This document shows positions 34,803 to 43,560 of a stretch of DNA of 53,588 nucleotides, in pieces. Every line of letters starts with the position of its first letter. The first letter of the stretch is position 1. This DNA is from Shinella lacus (lineage in GTDB: Bacteria; Pseudomonadota; Alphaproteobacteria; Rhizobiales; Rhizobiaceae), in the NCBI RefSeq assembly GCF_010994755.1, contig NZ_WHSB02000024.1, positions 1 to 53,588 on the forward strand. The letters are read 5' to 3'. The notes beneath the pieces are model-generated. The model was not told where the DNA came from and did not search any database. It saw only the letters and a program-made list of their open reading frames with translations. The translations under genes and the position numbers were made by a program.

Positions 34803-35318
34803 ATGCCTCATGATCCGGCCCGTTATTCCAGAAGCATGATCGTCATCCACTGGCTGACAGCCCTGCTGATCCTCGGGGCCTGGCTGACCTCGACGGGAGG
34901 CCGTCATATGGCCGAAAACCCGCCCTTGCTGCATTTCTCGTTCGGGTTGGCCGTGCTCGTCCTGGTGCTTCCGCGCTTGATCCTGCGCCTTGCGGGCGGA
35001 ACCCCGGACGCGCCGCAGTCCAATGGCCGTCTCGCCCTTGCCGTCAAAGCCGGACATGTGCTGTTGTATCTGTTCCTCATTGCCCTGCCGTTGAGCGGTT
35101 GGTACGCGGCGTCGCGCCTCGGTGTTCCCGTTTCTTTCTTCGGCTTCCAGCTTCCGGCGATCACCGAGCGGGTGCAGGGCGCACCGGGCCTGATCGCGGA
35201 CATTCATGAGAATGCCGGCACGATCATCCTCTACCTTGCCGGACTGCATGCCGCGATGGCGGTCTGGCACCAGTACGTCCTGCGCGACGGGACGTTGCAG
35301 CGGATGTCTCCGCGCTAA
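34803..35318 (+). CDS. Cytochrome b561-type membrane protein, copy A
   Basis: The 171-residue protein has four membrane helices (about 12-32, 45-65, 80-100, 135-160) with histidines suited to haem b ligation: MIVIHWLTA, LLHFSF, KAGHVLLY, IADIHENAG and GLHAAMAVWHQYV. AAGGAGAT precedes ATG 34803. Such proteins transfer electrons across the inner membrane from quinol or to periplasmic acceptors. It follows the PepSY gene in one probable operon and is ended by a strong terminator hairpin at 35325. Confidence 0.9.
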   Translation: MPHDPARYSRSMIVIHWLTALLILGAWLTSTGGRHMAENPPLLHFSFGLAVLVLVLPRLILRLAGGTPDAPQSNGRLALAVKAGHVLLYLFLIALPLSGWYAASRLGVPVSFFGFQLPAITERVQGAPGLIADIHENAGTIILYLAGLHAAMAVWHQYVLRDGTLQRMSPR

Positions 35319-35324
35319 CGCAGC

Positions 35325-35365
35325 GGCAGCCAGCCACGCGCCTGAGCGGAGCGTGGCTGGCTGCC
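35325..35365 (+). terminator. Strong hairpin after the cytochrome b561 gene
   Basis: GGCAGCCAGCCACGC (35325-35339) pairs perfectly with GCGTGGCTGGCTGCC (35351-35365) across an 11-base loop, followed by GTCTTGTTC. It lies 7 bp after the stop of the cytochrome gene and before the DUF2271 gene, so it separates two transcripts. Confidence 0.8.
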
Positions 35366-35490
35366 GTCTTGTTCAGTCCCCGGAGCTTTCGCGGCTGGCC
35401 TGCCGACAGGCCGGTCGCTCCTGCATCTGCTGCGGACCTGACCGTGTCCGATGTTTCCTGACGAAGTGCTGACGGAAAATCCCGATGGCC

Positions 35491-35506
35491 GTCAGGCAGC
35501 CCTCAG
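35491..35506 (+). promoter_or_regulatory. Direct repeat GTCAG-N6-CTCAG upstream of DUF2271 gene
   Basis: GTCAGGCAGCCCTCAG ends 81 bp before the DUF2271 start (35587). GCTGACGG (35467 region) lies upstream. It is the third instance of the arrangement in this window. Confidence 0.55.
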
Positions 35507-35586
35507 GCGGCTTCGCCACAGTGACGAGGACGGGTCGGCGCTCTGCGACGACCCGGACACCGTTTCCTCGCAGAAGGCAAGCCGAC

Positions 35587-36054
35587 ATGAAATCGCTTCT
35601 CGCAGCTCTCGCCATGACAACCGCCCTCACGTTCCCTGGCCTCGCCATGGCCCGGCCGGTGACATTGACCACAACGCTGACCAACTATGGCGGCGACGGC
35701 GCCTATCTCGCGCTCTACGTCACCGATCCCCAGGGCAAATATGCCGGCACGCTCTGGGTCGCTGGCGGCAAGTCCAAATATTACGAGCATCTATCGGGCT
35801 GGTATCGCGCCACTGGCGGCCGCGCCGGTATCGACGGCATTACCGGCGCTAGCGTCGGTGCGGGGCGCACGCTGGAGATCTCGCTCGACCTTGCCGATGC
35901 GCTTTTCGACGCAGGTTACACGCTGCATGTCGACGCAGCCGTGGAGGACATGCGTGACAGCCCCAACGAGGTCGCCGTTCCCCTGACCACTGCGGGCACG
36001 AAGACGACCGTTCGCGGTCGACGCTACGTCTCGACCGTTGCCTACTCCTTCTAG
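35587..36054 (+). CDS. Secreted DUF2271 protein
   Basis: The 155-residue protein has a signal peptide (KSLLAALAMTTALTFPGLAMA) and the DUF2271 beta domain, with LYVTDPQGKYAGTLWVAGG, YEHLSGWYRATGG and a region GIDGITGASVGAGRTLEI. It lacks cysteine. DUF2271 proteins are commonly encoded beside PepSY membrane flavoproteins and ApbE flavin transferases, as here. The sequence DGITGAS resembles the Asp-Gly-x-Thr-Gly-Ala-Ser/Thr motif that ApbE flavinylates, so T in this motif may carry FMN. That is inference. It lies 12 bp before the PepSY-reductase gene. Confidence 0.85.
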   Translation: MKSLLAALAMTTALTFPGLAMARPVTLTTTLTNYGGDGAYLALYVTDPQGKYAGTLWVAGGKSKYYEHLSGWYRATGGRAGIDGITGASVGAGRTLEISLDLADALFDAGYTLHVDAAVEDMRDSPNEVAVPLTTAGTKTTVRGRRYVSTVAYSF

Positions 36055-36066
36055 GCGGTGGACGAC

Positions 36067-38274
36067 ATGATCCGTGTCATCCATCGCTGGCCAGGCCTTC
36101 TGGCCGCTCTTTTTCTGCTGGTCTTGAGCCTTAGCGGTGCAGCACTCTCGCTGTTTCCCGCCGCCGAACGGTTGTCCGCCCCGCAGGCCGAGGCAGGGCT
36201 TTCCGTCGGGACGCTGGCCGGACGTATCCTCGCCATCCACCCTCAAATAGAACAGATACGTCGCGCGCCCTCCGGCAAGATCACCGCCTACTGGTTTGAG
36301 GGTGGGGCGCCTCAGGCCGCCATCATCGATCCCGCAACAGGGCTGGGTGTCGCCTCCAGCGATCCGAATGCCGTCGAGCAGTGGCTTACCGGTCTGCACC
36401 GGTCGCTCTTTCTCGGTGACGGCGGGCGTATCGCAGCGGCAGTGGGCGCTGCCGCCATGCTGGTCTTGGCTGTGTCCGGCACTATGCTCGTCGCCCGCAG
36501 GGCCAGCGGCTGGCGGCGATGGTTCGCGCCGATACGCGGGCCGCTCGCCGGAAGATTGCATGTCGAGATCGCGCGCGTCGCCGTCGCAGGCCTCGTCTTG
36601 TCCTCGGCCACCGCATTGTGGATGACGGCGTCGACATTCGATCTCCTTCCCGACGCGGCCACATCTCCCGTCGCCCACATCGAGGCGAGCGGCCGGACCG
36701 GCATGGCCGCATCGCATATGGATCTGCTGAAACGGACACCGGTCACCGAACTGCGCAGCCTGGCGTTTCCCGATCCGGCCGATGCGACGGATGTCTTCAC
36801 GCTGAAGACGGATCGCGGCACGGGCTATCTGGATCAGGGCACCGGCGTGCTGCTGGCCTGGAGCGACCTGACCGGATGGCAGCGTCTCTCGGAGACTATC
36901 TATATGCTGCATACCGGTCGAGGCGCGGCCACCTTGGGCCTCGTGCTCGGCATGATGGCGCTCGGCGTGCCGGCGATGGCGGGCACCGGCCTCATCCTGT
37001 GGCTGGCGGGTCGGCGCGGGCGGCCACGGATTCACGGCAATGTAACGGCTGGACGTGCGGAAACGATCCTGCTTGTCGGCAGCGAGAGCGGCAGCACATG
37101 GAGCTTCGCTGCGACACTGCACGCCGCGCTGACGAAGCTCGGGCAGGCGGTTCACACCGCGCCGATGTCGTCATTCGATCCTGAACGCTACCGGCATGCC
37201 CGGCGCGTTCTCATTCTTGCGGCAACCTATGGCGATGGCGATGCGCCCGCTTCGGCGCGGGGGTTTCTCGATCGCCTGCAAACCCTGCCGGTAGAGCCAA
37301 CCATTCCGATCGCCGTGCTCGGCTTCGGTGACCGCAGCTTCCCGGCCTACTGCGCTTTTGCCCAGGTCGTTGCGAGGGCCGCCGAGGCGCGAGGGTGGAG
37401 CACGCTCATCCCATACGAAACCGTCGACCGGCAGTCGCCGCAGGATTTTGCCCGTTGGGGACGATCGCTGGGCGAGGCAATAGGGATCGGGCTGGAGCTT
37501 GTCCATCGGCCAGCCTTGCTGGCGGCCTCCCCATTGACCCTCGTTTCGCGACGCGAATACGGCGCGGAGGTGCAAGCTCCGACAGTGATCCTGCGGTTCG
37601 TGCTGCCCAAAGTCCGGTTCTGGCATCGGTTGGCCGGGCGTGGCTTCGGTCGATATTCGGCAGGCGATCTTCTCGGCGTGCTGCCCGAGGGCTCGTCCGT
37701 TCCACGGTTCTACTCGCTGGCTTCGGGACGGCGCGATGGCTTCATCGAGATCGTCGTGAAGAAGCATCCGGCGGGGCTCTGTTCCGGGCAGCTCTTCAAT
37801 CTGGAGCCAGGATGTGCCGTTCGCGCATTCATCCGAACCAATCCCGGCTTCCATGCCGGCAGGAGCAGGATACCGTTGATCCTGATCGGAGCTGGAACAG
37901 GGATAGGGCCGCTGGCGGGCTTCGTGCGCGCCAATGCGCGTCGCCGTCCGATCCACCTGTTCTTCGGAATGCGTCATCCTGCCAGCGATTTCCTCTACAA
38001 GGACGAACTGACGCGCTGGCATCGCGAAGGGCGCCTTCACCGGCTCGTCGGGGCCTGCTCGCGCGGGCGGATGCCGCGCTATGTCCAGCACGCTCTTCTT
38101 GAGGATGCCGCCCAGATCGCAGCCCTGATCCGCAGCGGCGCGCGCATCATGGTCTGTGGTGGGCGGGATATGGCCGTCGGCGTTTCGGCGGCGCTTGCCG
38201 AGATTCTCGCGCCGGTAGGGTTGACGCCGGCCCTGCTCAAGGCGGAGGGACGCTATGTCGAAGACGTCTACTGA
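36067..38274 (+). CDS. PepSY-TM/flavodoxin/NADPH-reductase fusion
   Basis: The 735-residue inner-membrane protein has an N-terminal PepSY-TM part (MIRVIHRWPGLLAALFLLVL; helices near 5-25, 135-155, 175-195 and 285-325), a flavodoxin-like FMN domain (about 340-490, SESGSTWSFAATL, LAATYGDGDAP, GFGDRSFPAYCAFA) and a ferredoxin-NADP reductase part (about 500-735, RFYSLASG, GAGTGIGPLAGFVR, FFGMRHPASDFLYKDEL, VCGGRDMAVGV). It should carry electrons from NADPH through FAD and FMN to the membrane and periplasm. GTG 36058 is an alternative start. It is co-transcribed with DUF2271 and overlaps ApbE by 20 bases. Confidence 0.9.
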   Translation: MIRVIHRWPGLLAALFLLVLSLSGAALSLFPAAERLSAPQAEAGLSVGTLAGRILAIHPQIEQIRRAPSGKITAYWFEGGAPQAAIIDPATGLGVASSDPNAVEQWLTGLHRSLFLGDGGRIAAAVGAAAMLVLAVSGTMLVARRASGWRRWFAPIRGPLAGRLHVEIARVAVAGLVLSSATALWMTASTFDLLPDAATSPVAHIEASGRTGMAASHMDLLKRTPVTELRSLAFPDPADATDVFTLKTDRGTGYLDQGTGVLLAWSDLTGWQRLSETIYMLHTGRGAATLGLVLGMMALGVPAMAGTGLILWLAGRRGRPRIHGNVTAGRAETILLVGSESGSTWSFAATLHAALTKLGQAVHTAPMSSFDPERYRHARRVLILAATYGDGDAPASARGFLDRLQTLPVEPTIPIAVLGFGDRSFPAYCAFAQVVARAAEARGWSTLIPYETVDRQSPQDFARWGRSLGEAIGIGLELVHRPALLAASPLTLVSRREYGAEVQAPTVILRFVLPKVRFWHRLAGRGFGRYSAGDLLGVLPEGSSVPRFYSLASGRRDGFIEIVVKKHPAGLCSGQLFNLEPGCAVRAFIRTNPGFHAGRSRIPLILIGAGTGIGPLAGFVRANARRRPIHLFFGMRHPASDFLYKDELTRWHREGRLHRLVGACSRGRMPRYVQHALLEDAAQIAALIRSGARIMVCGGRDMAVGVSAALAEILAPVGLTPALLKAEGRYVEDVY

Positions 38275-39277
38275 TCCGATGAGGCACGCGCTCAACGGAC
38301 CGACCATGGGAACGCGCTGGTCCGCGCTGTTCTACACGGAGGCAGGGTTCGATCCGGAGCCGGTTCGACACGCTCTTCAGGCGGAAATGGACGAGGTGGA
38401 CGCGCAGATGTCCACCTGGAAGCCCGACAGCGCTCTGATGAGGTTGAACGCCGGTCCCGTCGGCGACTGGATCGATGTGCCGGCGCGTCTGGCAGACGTT
38501 CTGCATCTTGCGCTCGAAATCGGCCGTGCGTCGGGCGGAGCTTTCGATATCGGCGTGGGCGATGCGGTCGTTGCCTGGGGTTTTGGCCCGCAAGCGGCCG
38601 ACCGGGCCCTGATCCGGAAGGCACTCGCGACATCGCGCCAACCCGCCCATGTGGCGCTCGAGCTCGATCCTGTTCGCGCGGCGGTGCGCAAGCGCGCGCC
38701 GATCACGATCGACCTCAACGGCATTGCCAAGGGATATGGCGTCGACCGGCTGGTCGCGATCCTCGGGCGCTTCGGCATAATTTCCGGCCTCGTGGGAATT
38801 GACGGCGAGATGAGGGCGCTCGGTCTGCGCCCCGATGGTGAACCGTGGAACATTGCCGTAGAAGGTCCCGACGCGGCCCGTCGAGCGCCGCACTCCGTCC
38901 TCGCCTTGCAGGAGGCTGCGGTCGCCACCTCTGGCGATTACCGGCATTGGACTGTCGTGAACGGTCGCCGTCTCTCGCACACCATGAATCCGCGCCGCGG
39001 TGCGCCGCTACTGTCGTCGCCCGCTTCGGTCACGGTCGTCGCGCGAACCTGCGCTGAAGCCGATGCCTGGGCGACCGCGTTGACGGTTCTCGGTCCGACG
39101 TCCGGGACCGAGCTTGCCCAGCACCTTGGCCTAGACGTGCTGTTTCTTCTGCGAGACGCCTCGGGCGGAGTCCGGCCGATAGCGACAGGACCTCTTTTTT
39201 CGGCAGGCCGGGAGACCTGTCGAAGGGTTCCTGAGGTTTATGGGCAAAGTTTGAAGCAATCGCACAATTCGGACTGA
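38255..39277 (+). CDS. apbE: ApbE FAD:protein FMN transferase
   Basis: The 340-residue protein has the ApbE marks: MGTRWSALF near the N-terminus, GGAFDIGVGDAVVAWGFG, ITIDLNGIAKGYGVDR, HTMNPRRGAPL and ADAWATALTVLG. It transfers FMN from FAD onto a Thr or Ser of extracytoplasmic proteins. There is no signal peptide; the family includes exported and cytosolic forms, so its location is not clear. The gene overlaps the reductase by 20 bases. The nearby DUF2271 protein, with DGITGAS, is the likely target in this cluster. Confidence 0.93.
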   Translation: MSKTSTDPMRHALNGPTMGTRWSALFYTEAGFDPEPVRHALQAEMDEVDAQMSTWKPDSALMRLNAGPVGDWIDVPARLADVLHLALEIGRASGGAFDIGVGDAVVAWGFGPQAADRALIRKALATSRQPAHVALELDPVRAAVRKRAPITIDLNGIAKGYGVDRLVAILGRFGIISGLVGIDGEMRALGLRPDGEPWNIAVEGPDAARRAPHSVLALQEAAVATSGDYRHWTVVNGRRLSHTMNPRRGAPLLSSPASVTVVARTCAEADAWATALTVLGPTSGTELAQHLGLDVLFLLRDASGGVRPIATGPLFSAGRETCRRVPEVYGQSLKQSHNSD

Positions 39278-39649
39278 CAGGACCGGAAAATGGCCGTGCC
39301 TCCTGGTGGTGGCTGGACTTTGGCCAGCTATTCTTGTCAATCGACGTTTGTACCGGGACCCCGTATCGGCTTCCAAATTCCATTCAACCCAAGATTTCAT
39401 ATCGCGACAGTTGATGTGGAGAATGCGCCAGAACGTGAGAGGCGCGGATTTGCACGCTTAACCTATTGAAATTTATCAAGTTTAATTTCTGATCTCTCTG
39501 CTGTTTATTTCATCACAGGTTGCTTAATGTAGGAATTTCTTAACCGCCGTAGCTCCTACGACTTTACTCAGACCATGAAGTCGGCCCGGATCATAGCAAC
39601 CCACAATTGGTGGGACCGATAGGTTGGAAGATTGCGGGTTTAGGCAAAT
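39278..39649. other. 372-bp gap, AT-rich in its right half
   Basis: No gene is recognised. The stretch 39440-39600 is notably AT-rich against the neighbourhood. It ends at the junction with the decayed M41 copy. No inverted repeat of insertion-sequence type is evident. Confidence 0.4.
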
Positions 39650-40060
39650 GCTGATACGCTGGGGTACCGTAAGGACATGCTTGCCATGCTCATGGCGGGG
39701 CGCGCCGCCCAGCAGATCGTGGTCGGCAAGGTGTCCGCCGGGTCCGCTGGTTCGGACGAAAGCGGTCTCGCCAGGGCAACGAAGATGGCGCTCGCCATGG
39801 AGCGTTCCCTCGGCTTCGGTGCGATTCAGCCGCTGCTCTACCGCGATGACAAGGACCCGACCGCCGTGCTCGACGGTAATCCCGATCTCGCAGCCCGCAT
39901 CCATGCGGGATTGGAAAGGGCATTTGCGAGGGCGGTCGAAATCATCAGTGAGAACCGCGACAAGCTCGACGCGCTCACCACGGCGCTGTTCGATGCGCAG
40001 GCTTTGGATGGCGAGGCGGTGAAGGGGCTGCTCAAATACGGTGATCGTGGGCCAGAATAA
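39650..40060 (+). pseudogene. Truncated, diverged copy of the M41 peptidase gene
   Basis: The sequence DTLGYRKDMLAMLMAGRAAQ and onward matches the C-terminal half of the M41 protein at 6372-7139 (its residues about 119-252) almost codon for codon, to the stop at 40058-40060. The HESGH metal site and everything before it are missing, and the frame meets a stop just upstream (TAG). The copy differs from the intact gene at many third positions, so it is an old or horizontally acquired duplicate. It cannot encode an active peptidase. Confidence 0.85.
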
Positions 40061-40271
40061 CAGTAGATTCGGATTTGAATTGTGTTCTTGGGATAGTCGA
40101 CGGTTGCTATGGCGATGTGTCGGTGCTGGCCGGTATCCGGCTGGGGTAGAGGTATATTTGCGCCTTTATTATGGTCCTTCAGTCTAAAGTTGTGACACTT
40201 CAAAGCCGACAGTCTGCTCAATTTGCAAGTGCGCGCCGTCCGGCAGAGCGGGCAGCATTTCTCCATCTGCA

Positions 40272-40958
40272 TTACCGGAGATATCTGATGCTTAGCAGGA
40301 GTAGAGGCATCGCCAAAGCGCAGAAGGATAATCCCCCGAGGTGCTGGTATCCAAGAACGCCAAATACGCCACCGAGTGCGAAGAAGACAATCGTGACGAG
40401 GTGGAGTTTCAAGCGCAGCACGATGGCCAGCCTGTCGGAGCTGGAATTGTTTCCCAGAAGCATGGCGATGCCCACCCCGATATCGGTTGCTACACCCGAA
40501 ACGTGGGTCGTTCTTACGCGACTGCCGGAAATCCGCGTCGATGCCGCATTCTGCAATCCCATGGTCAGGCTCAACAGGCCCACCACCAGCACACCATTCG
40601 GGGAGCGTGCGCTCAGGGTGATGAAAAGCCCGACAAGCATCAGAAGCGCGGCTTCGACGATCAATGTGAGGGCGTAGATGTTACGACGTAGCTGCCGCTT
40701 GCCGACTTCGATGAGACACGAGGCGATGAAGGCACCAAGGATGAACATCACGACGATCGTCAGGAATCCCAGTGCCAGGTCGGACCGGGAGACTGCGAGG
40801 AAATCGGAGGCCATCGAGACATTGCCGGTCATGTTGGCTGAGAAATAGCGGTAGCCAAGGTAGCCGGCACTGTTCACGCCGCCTGCGACGAACGCTAGAA
40901 TTGAAGCCAGCATCAGGTCTGTTGCCGGAGTCCTCTTGTCGCCTTCTTGGATGAGCAT
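40272..40958 (-). CDS. DUF1275 (YoaK-type) membrane protein
   Basis: The 228-residue protein has six predicted membrane helices and the DUF1275 hallmarks near the N-terminus (LAFVAGGVNSAGYLGYRYFSANMTGNV) and in the middle (LLSLTMGLQNAASTRISGSRVRTTHVSGVATDIG). Its function is unknown; some members influence redox or stress resistance. It stands alone on the minus strand between the M41 remnant and the copy B kinase. The gap 40061-40271 downstream holds nothing recognisable. Confidence 0.9.
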   Translation of the reverse strand: MLIQEGDKRTPATDLMLASILAFVAGGVNSAGYLGYRYFSANMTGNVSMASDFLAVSRSDLALGFLTIVVMFILGAFIASCLIEVGKRQLRRNIYALTLIVEAALLMLVGLFITLSARSPNGVLVVGLLSLTMGLQNAASTRISGSRVRTTHVSGVATDIGVGIAMLLGNNSSSDRLAIVLRLKLHLVTIVFFALGGVFGVLGYQHLGGLSFCALAMPLLLLSIRYLR

Positions 40959-41078
40959 TTCGATTTTACATTGCTATGGATGCGGTGGGGAACGAACCGC
41001 GTGTCGTTTCTGTAGGGCAGGATGCAACGCCGAAGCGCGAGAGTCGATGGGGGGCGTCCATCTGCGTGACGGTTTGCA

Positions 41079-42443
41079 TCATGTATGAGCGAACAGAAGC
41101 TCGGCTTCCAGCCCGCTATCGGCCTTTCTGTTCCGCAGCATAAAACCGATGCGATAGACATCGACGATTTCACGAACGATGGAGAGACCGAGGCCAGAGC
41201 CGGGGGATGCCATGTCAAGACGCCAGCCGCGGCGGGTGAGATTGCCGAGTTCTTGCTCCGGCACGCCCGGACCGTCGTCCGAGATCGTCAGACGCAGGCC
41301 GTCTTCGTTGCGCTTCCAGCGCACGCGAATTTCGGCCGTCGCCCATTTGACGGCATTTTCGAGCAGGTTGCCGATGAGTTCGCGAAAGTCGGCTGGGTCC
41401 ATGGGCACGGTCTCGGTGTTTGGGCCGTCGATCTCGAACCGCAGCCGCTCGCCGGAAGGGGAGCGCTTGAGGATGCGCACAAGTTCGCCGACGATCATGG
41501 CTACGTCGGCGTCCGAGCGGCGCAGGTCCGCGCTGGCGGCGATGCGGGCAAGCGCCAGTTCCCGTTCCACATGATTACGCATGACGGACGCCAGGTGCTC
41601 CAGTTCGTCCGCCATGGCCGCCTCACCCTTGTCGCGCAGAGTGAGGACATCGTTCGAGAGCACCGTCAGCGGCGTGCGCAGGCCGTGGGCGAGGTCGGCC
41701 GCGCGCTTCCTCGCCTTGCCCATCATCGCTTCCTGCGTATCCAGAAGCGCATTGACTGCCGCCACGGTGCTCTGGAATTCACTGGGATAGGCGCCGGTCA
41801 ACTGGTTGGCACGCCGCTCGCGGATGCGCACGATCCCTTCGTTCAGCGCCGCCAGCGGCCGCAGCCCGAGGGTGAGCTGCAGGATCGACGCGACGACGAG
41901 GAAGACGCCGAGCCCGGCGACCGCCGGCAGGATGTCGCGGATGAAGGCGGCTCTGGCCTCCTCCAGCGTTTGCGCGTCGATGGCGACCGCGATGCGCAGC
42001 GCGCGTTTCCCCTCCGGTGCAGCGACCTGCACGAGCCGCTCGAGGACGATCAATGAACTTCCGGCCGGGCCGGGCAGCAGGTAGCGATGAACCGCGCCCT
42101 CGGCGTGCCTGTCCATGGGCAGGGCAAGGGCCGTGTCGAACAGCGACAGCGAGCGGACGGTCTGCCCCCGCGCATCGTCGACGATCTGCCAGTAAAGCCC
42201 GCCATAGGGCGTGGCGAAGCGCTGGTCGAGCGGGCTTTCCGGGCGCTGGAGCGTGCCGTCGGCGGCAAAGGACAGCGCGCCGGCCAGCGTGTTGATATGG
42301 CTGGTCAGCTCCGCATCGATGCGGTTGCGGATGTTGCTGGAGAAGAGCGAGACCAGCAAGGTGACGGTCAGTGTCAGCGCGAGGCTCACGGTCAACGCGG
42401 AAATCAGCAGGAGGCGGCTGCGAATGGAGGTTGGCCATCTCAT
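41079..42443 (-). CDS. Sensor histidine kinase, copy B (PhoQ-like)
   Basis: The 454-residue protein has two membrane helices (about 10-34 and 170-195), a periplasmic domain between them, a HAMP region, H-box LAHGLRTPLTVL with H253, N-box LIGNLLENAVKWA, G1 ISDDGPGVP and G2 GSGLGLSIVREI. The AHGLRTP form is typical of the PhoQ/QseC-like kinases. ATG 42443 overlaps the response-regulator stop (ATGA). Order and neighbours match copy A at 32222, but the sequences are well diverged, so the pairs are not recent duplicates. Confidence 0.92.
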   Translation of the reverse strand: MRWPTSIRSRLLLISALTVSLALTLTVTLLVSLFSSNIRNRIDAELTSHINTLAGALSFAADGTLQRPESPLDQRFATPYGGLYWQIVDDARGQTVRSLSLFDTALALPMDRHAEGAVHRYLLPGPAGSSLIVLERLVQVAAPEGKRALRIAVAIDAQTLEEARAAFIRDILPAVAGLGVFLVVASILQLTLGLRPLAALNEGIVRIRERRANQLTGAYPSEFQSTVAAVNALLDTQEAMMGKARKRAADLAHGLRTPLTVLSNDVLTLRDKGEAAMADELEHLASVMRNHVERELALARIAASADLRRSDADVAMIVGELVRILKRSPSGERLRFEIDGPNTETVPMDPADFRELIGNLLENAVKWATAEIRVRWKRNEDGLRLTISDDGPGVPEQELGNLTRRGWRLDMASPGSGLGLSIVREIVDVYRIGFMLRNRKADSGLEAELLFAHT

Positions 42444-43102
42444 GCGGCGGCGATCCGGTAGCCGTAGCCGCGGCGCGTCTCGATGAAAGCCTTGCCCAGC
42501 TTGCGCCGCAGCCGGCCGATCAGCACCTCCACCGAATTGCTGTCGCGGTCGAAATCCTGGGCGTAGAGCTGCTCGGTCAGTTCCTGCTGGCTGACATGGC
42601 GCTCGCGGTTCTGGAGCAGATGGTGCAGGCAGCGATATTCGAGCGGCGTCAGGTCGACCGGCCGGTCCCCAAGCGTCACCGATTTGACGCGCGGGTCCAG
42701 GTGTAGGCCGCCGGCGCTGAGGACGGGGCTCGGCTCGCCGGCATAGCGGCGCAGGATAGCGCGCAGGCGGGCGAGGACTTCCGCGATCTGGAAGGGCTTG
42801 GCGAGATAGTCGTCCGCCCCGGCATCGATGCCTTCCACGCGCTCTTCCCAATTGCCGCGCGCCGTCAGGATGAGGACGGGGAAGCGGCGCCCGTCCTTGC
42901 GCCAGCGTTTCAGGATCGTCATGCCATCCATGGAGGGGAGGCCGAGATCGAGGATGGCGGCGGCGAAATCCTCGCTGTCGCCGCGATACCAGCCGTCTTC
43001 GCCGTCGCGGGCATGGTCCACGACATAGCCCGCCCGCTCCAGATGGGCGATGAGATCGCGGGCGATCAGCCGGTCGTCTTCAACGAGCAGGATGCGCATC
43101 AT
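42440..43102 (-). CDS. OmpR-family response regulator, copy B
   Basis: The 220-residue protein has a receiver domain (LLVEDDRLIARD, D52 in ILDLGLPSMDG, KPFQI) and a winged helix (SNSVEVLIGRLRRKLGKAF, RRGYGYRIA). The start overlaps the stop of an upstream PepSY gene, so PepSY, regulator and kinase form one operon. It is the probable reader of the GTCAG-N6-CTCAG repeat in the divergent gap 43432-43560. Either of two adjacent ATG codons may start it. Confidence 0.93.
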   Translation of the reverse strand: MMRILLVEDDRLIARDLIAHLERAGYVVDHARDGEDGWYRGDSEDFAAAILDLGLPSMDGMTILKRWRKDGRRFPVLILTARGNWEERVEGIDAGADDYLAKPFQIAEVLARLRAILRRYAGEPSPVLSAGGLHLDPRVKSVTLGDRPVDLTPLEYRCLHHLLQNRERHVSQQELTEQLYAQDFDRDSNSVEVLIGRLRRKLGKAFIETRRGYGYRIAAA

Positions 43103-43431
43103 TCGTTCTCGACTTCGAGGATCGTGCCGCTCGCTGCGTCGATCTCTATTTCGACGAGCTGCCCTTCGGGCGACAGAACCTTGAATTTGTAGAGGAAGAT
43201 CCCGTGCTTCCGGCGTGGTTCCACGCGGACGATATCGCCCCGGAAACGCCGGCTGACGATGTCGCGCAACTCGGAAAACGGTTTGATCGCGCCCTTCTCG
43301 ACCGCCTCCTGAACGGCGTCGAGGGTGCGTCCGTCCGCGTCGTCCCCCTCATCGTCTGCATGAGCGATTGCGCCGGCCGAAAGGAGCCCGGCAAGGGAAA
43401 GGGTGATGACGGACATGAAGAGCACACGCAT
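43099..43431 (-). CDS. Secreted PepSY-domain protein without the cysteine pair
   Basis: The 110-residue protein has a signal peptide (FMSVITLSLAGLLSAGAIAHA) and one PepSY domain (VEKGAIKPFSELRDIVSRRF and GQLVEIEIDAASGTILEVEN). It lacks the two cysteines of the other three PepSY proteins. Its stop overlaps the response-regulator start, so it is the first gene of the regulatory operon. A PepSY protein in this position may tune the kinase in the periplasm; that is inference. Confidence 0.88.
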   Translation of the reverse strand: MRVLFMSVITLSLAGLLSAGAIAHADDEGDDADGRTLDAVQEAVEKGAIKPFSELRDIVSRRFRGDIVRVEPRRKHGIFLYKFKVLSPEGQLVEIEIDAASGTILEVENE

Positions 43432-43464
43432 GTTCGAAGCCTAGCACGGCGAGGCTGAAATTTT

Positions 43465-43493
43465 GCTGACATTTCCCGTCAGCCATCGCTCAG
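43465..43493. promoter_or_regulatory. Divergent operator: GCTGAC inverted repeat and GTCAG-N6-CTCAG
   Basis: GCTGAC and GTCAGC (43465-43470 and 43478-43483) form an inverted repeat. Overlapping it, GTCAGCCATCGCTCAG (43478-43493) is the fourth instance of the 11-bp-spaced direct repeat. It lies between the PepSY-regulator-kinase operon and the plus-strand PepSY gene at 43561. Confidence 0.6.
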
Positions 43494-43560
43494 CCACGGC
43501 TGCCTATGGTGCGTCCAGCGTCGGGGCAGGGTGCTCCGGCCGGCCACAAGGAGAAATTCC

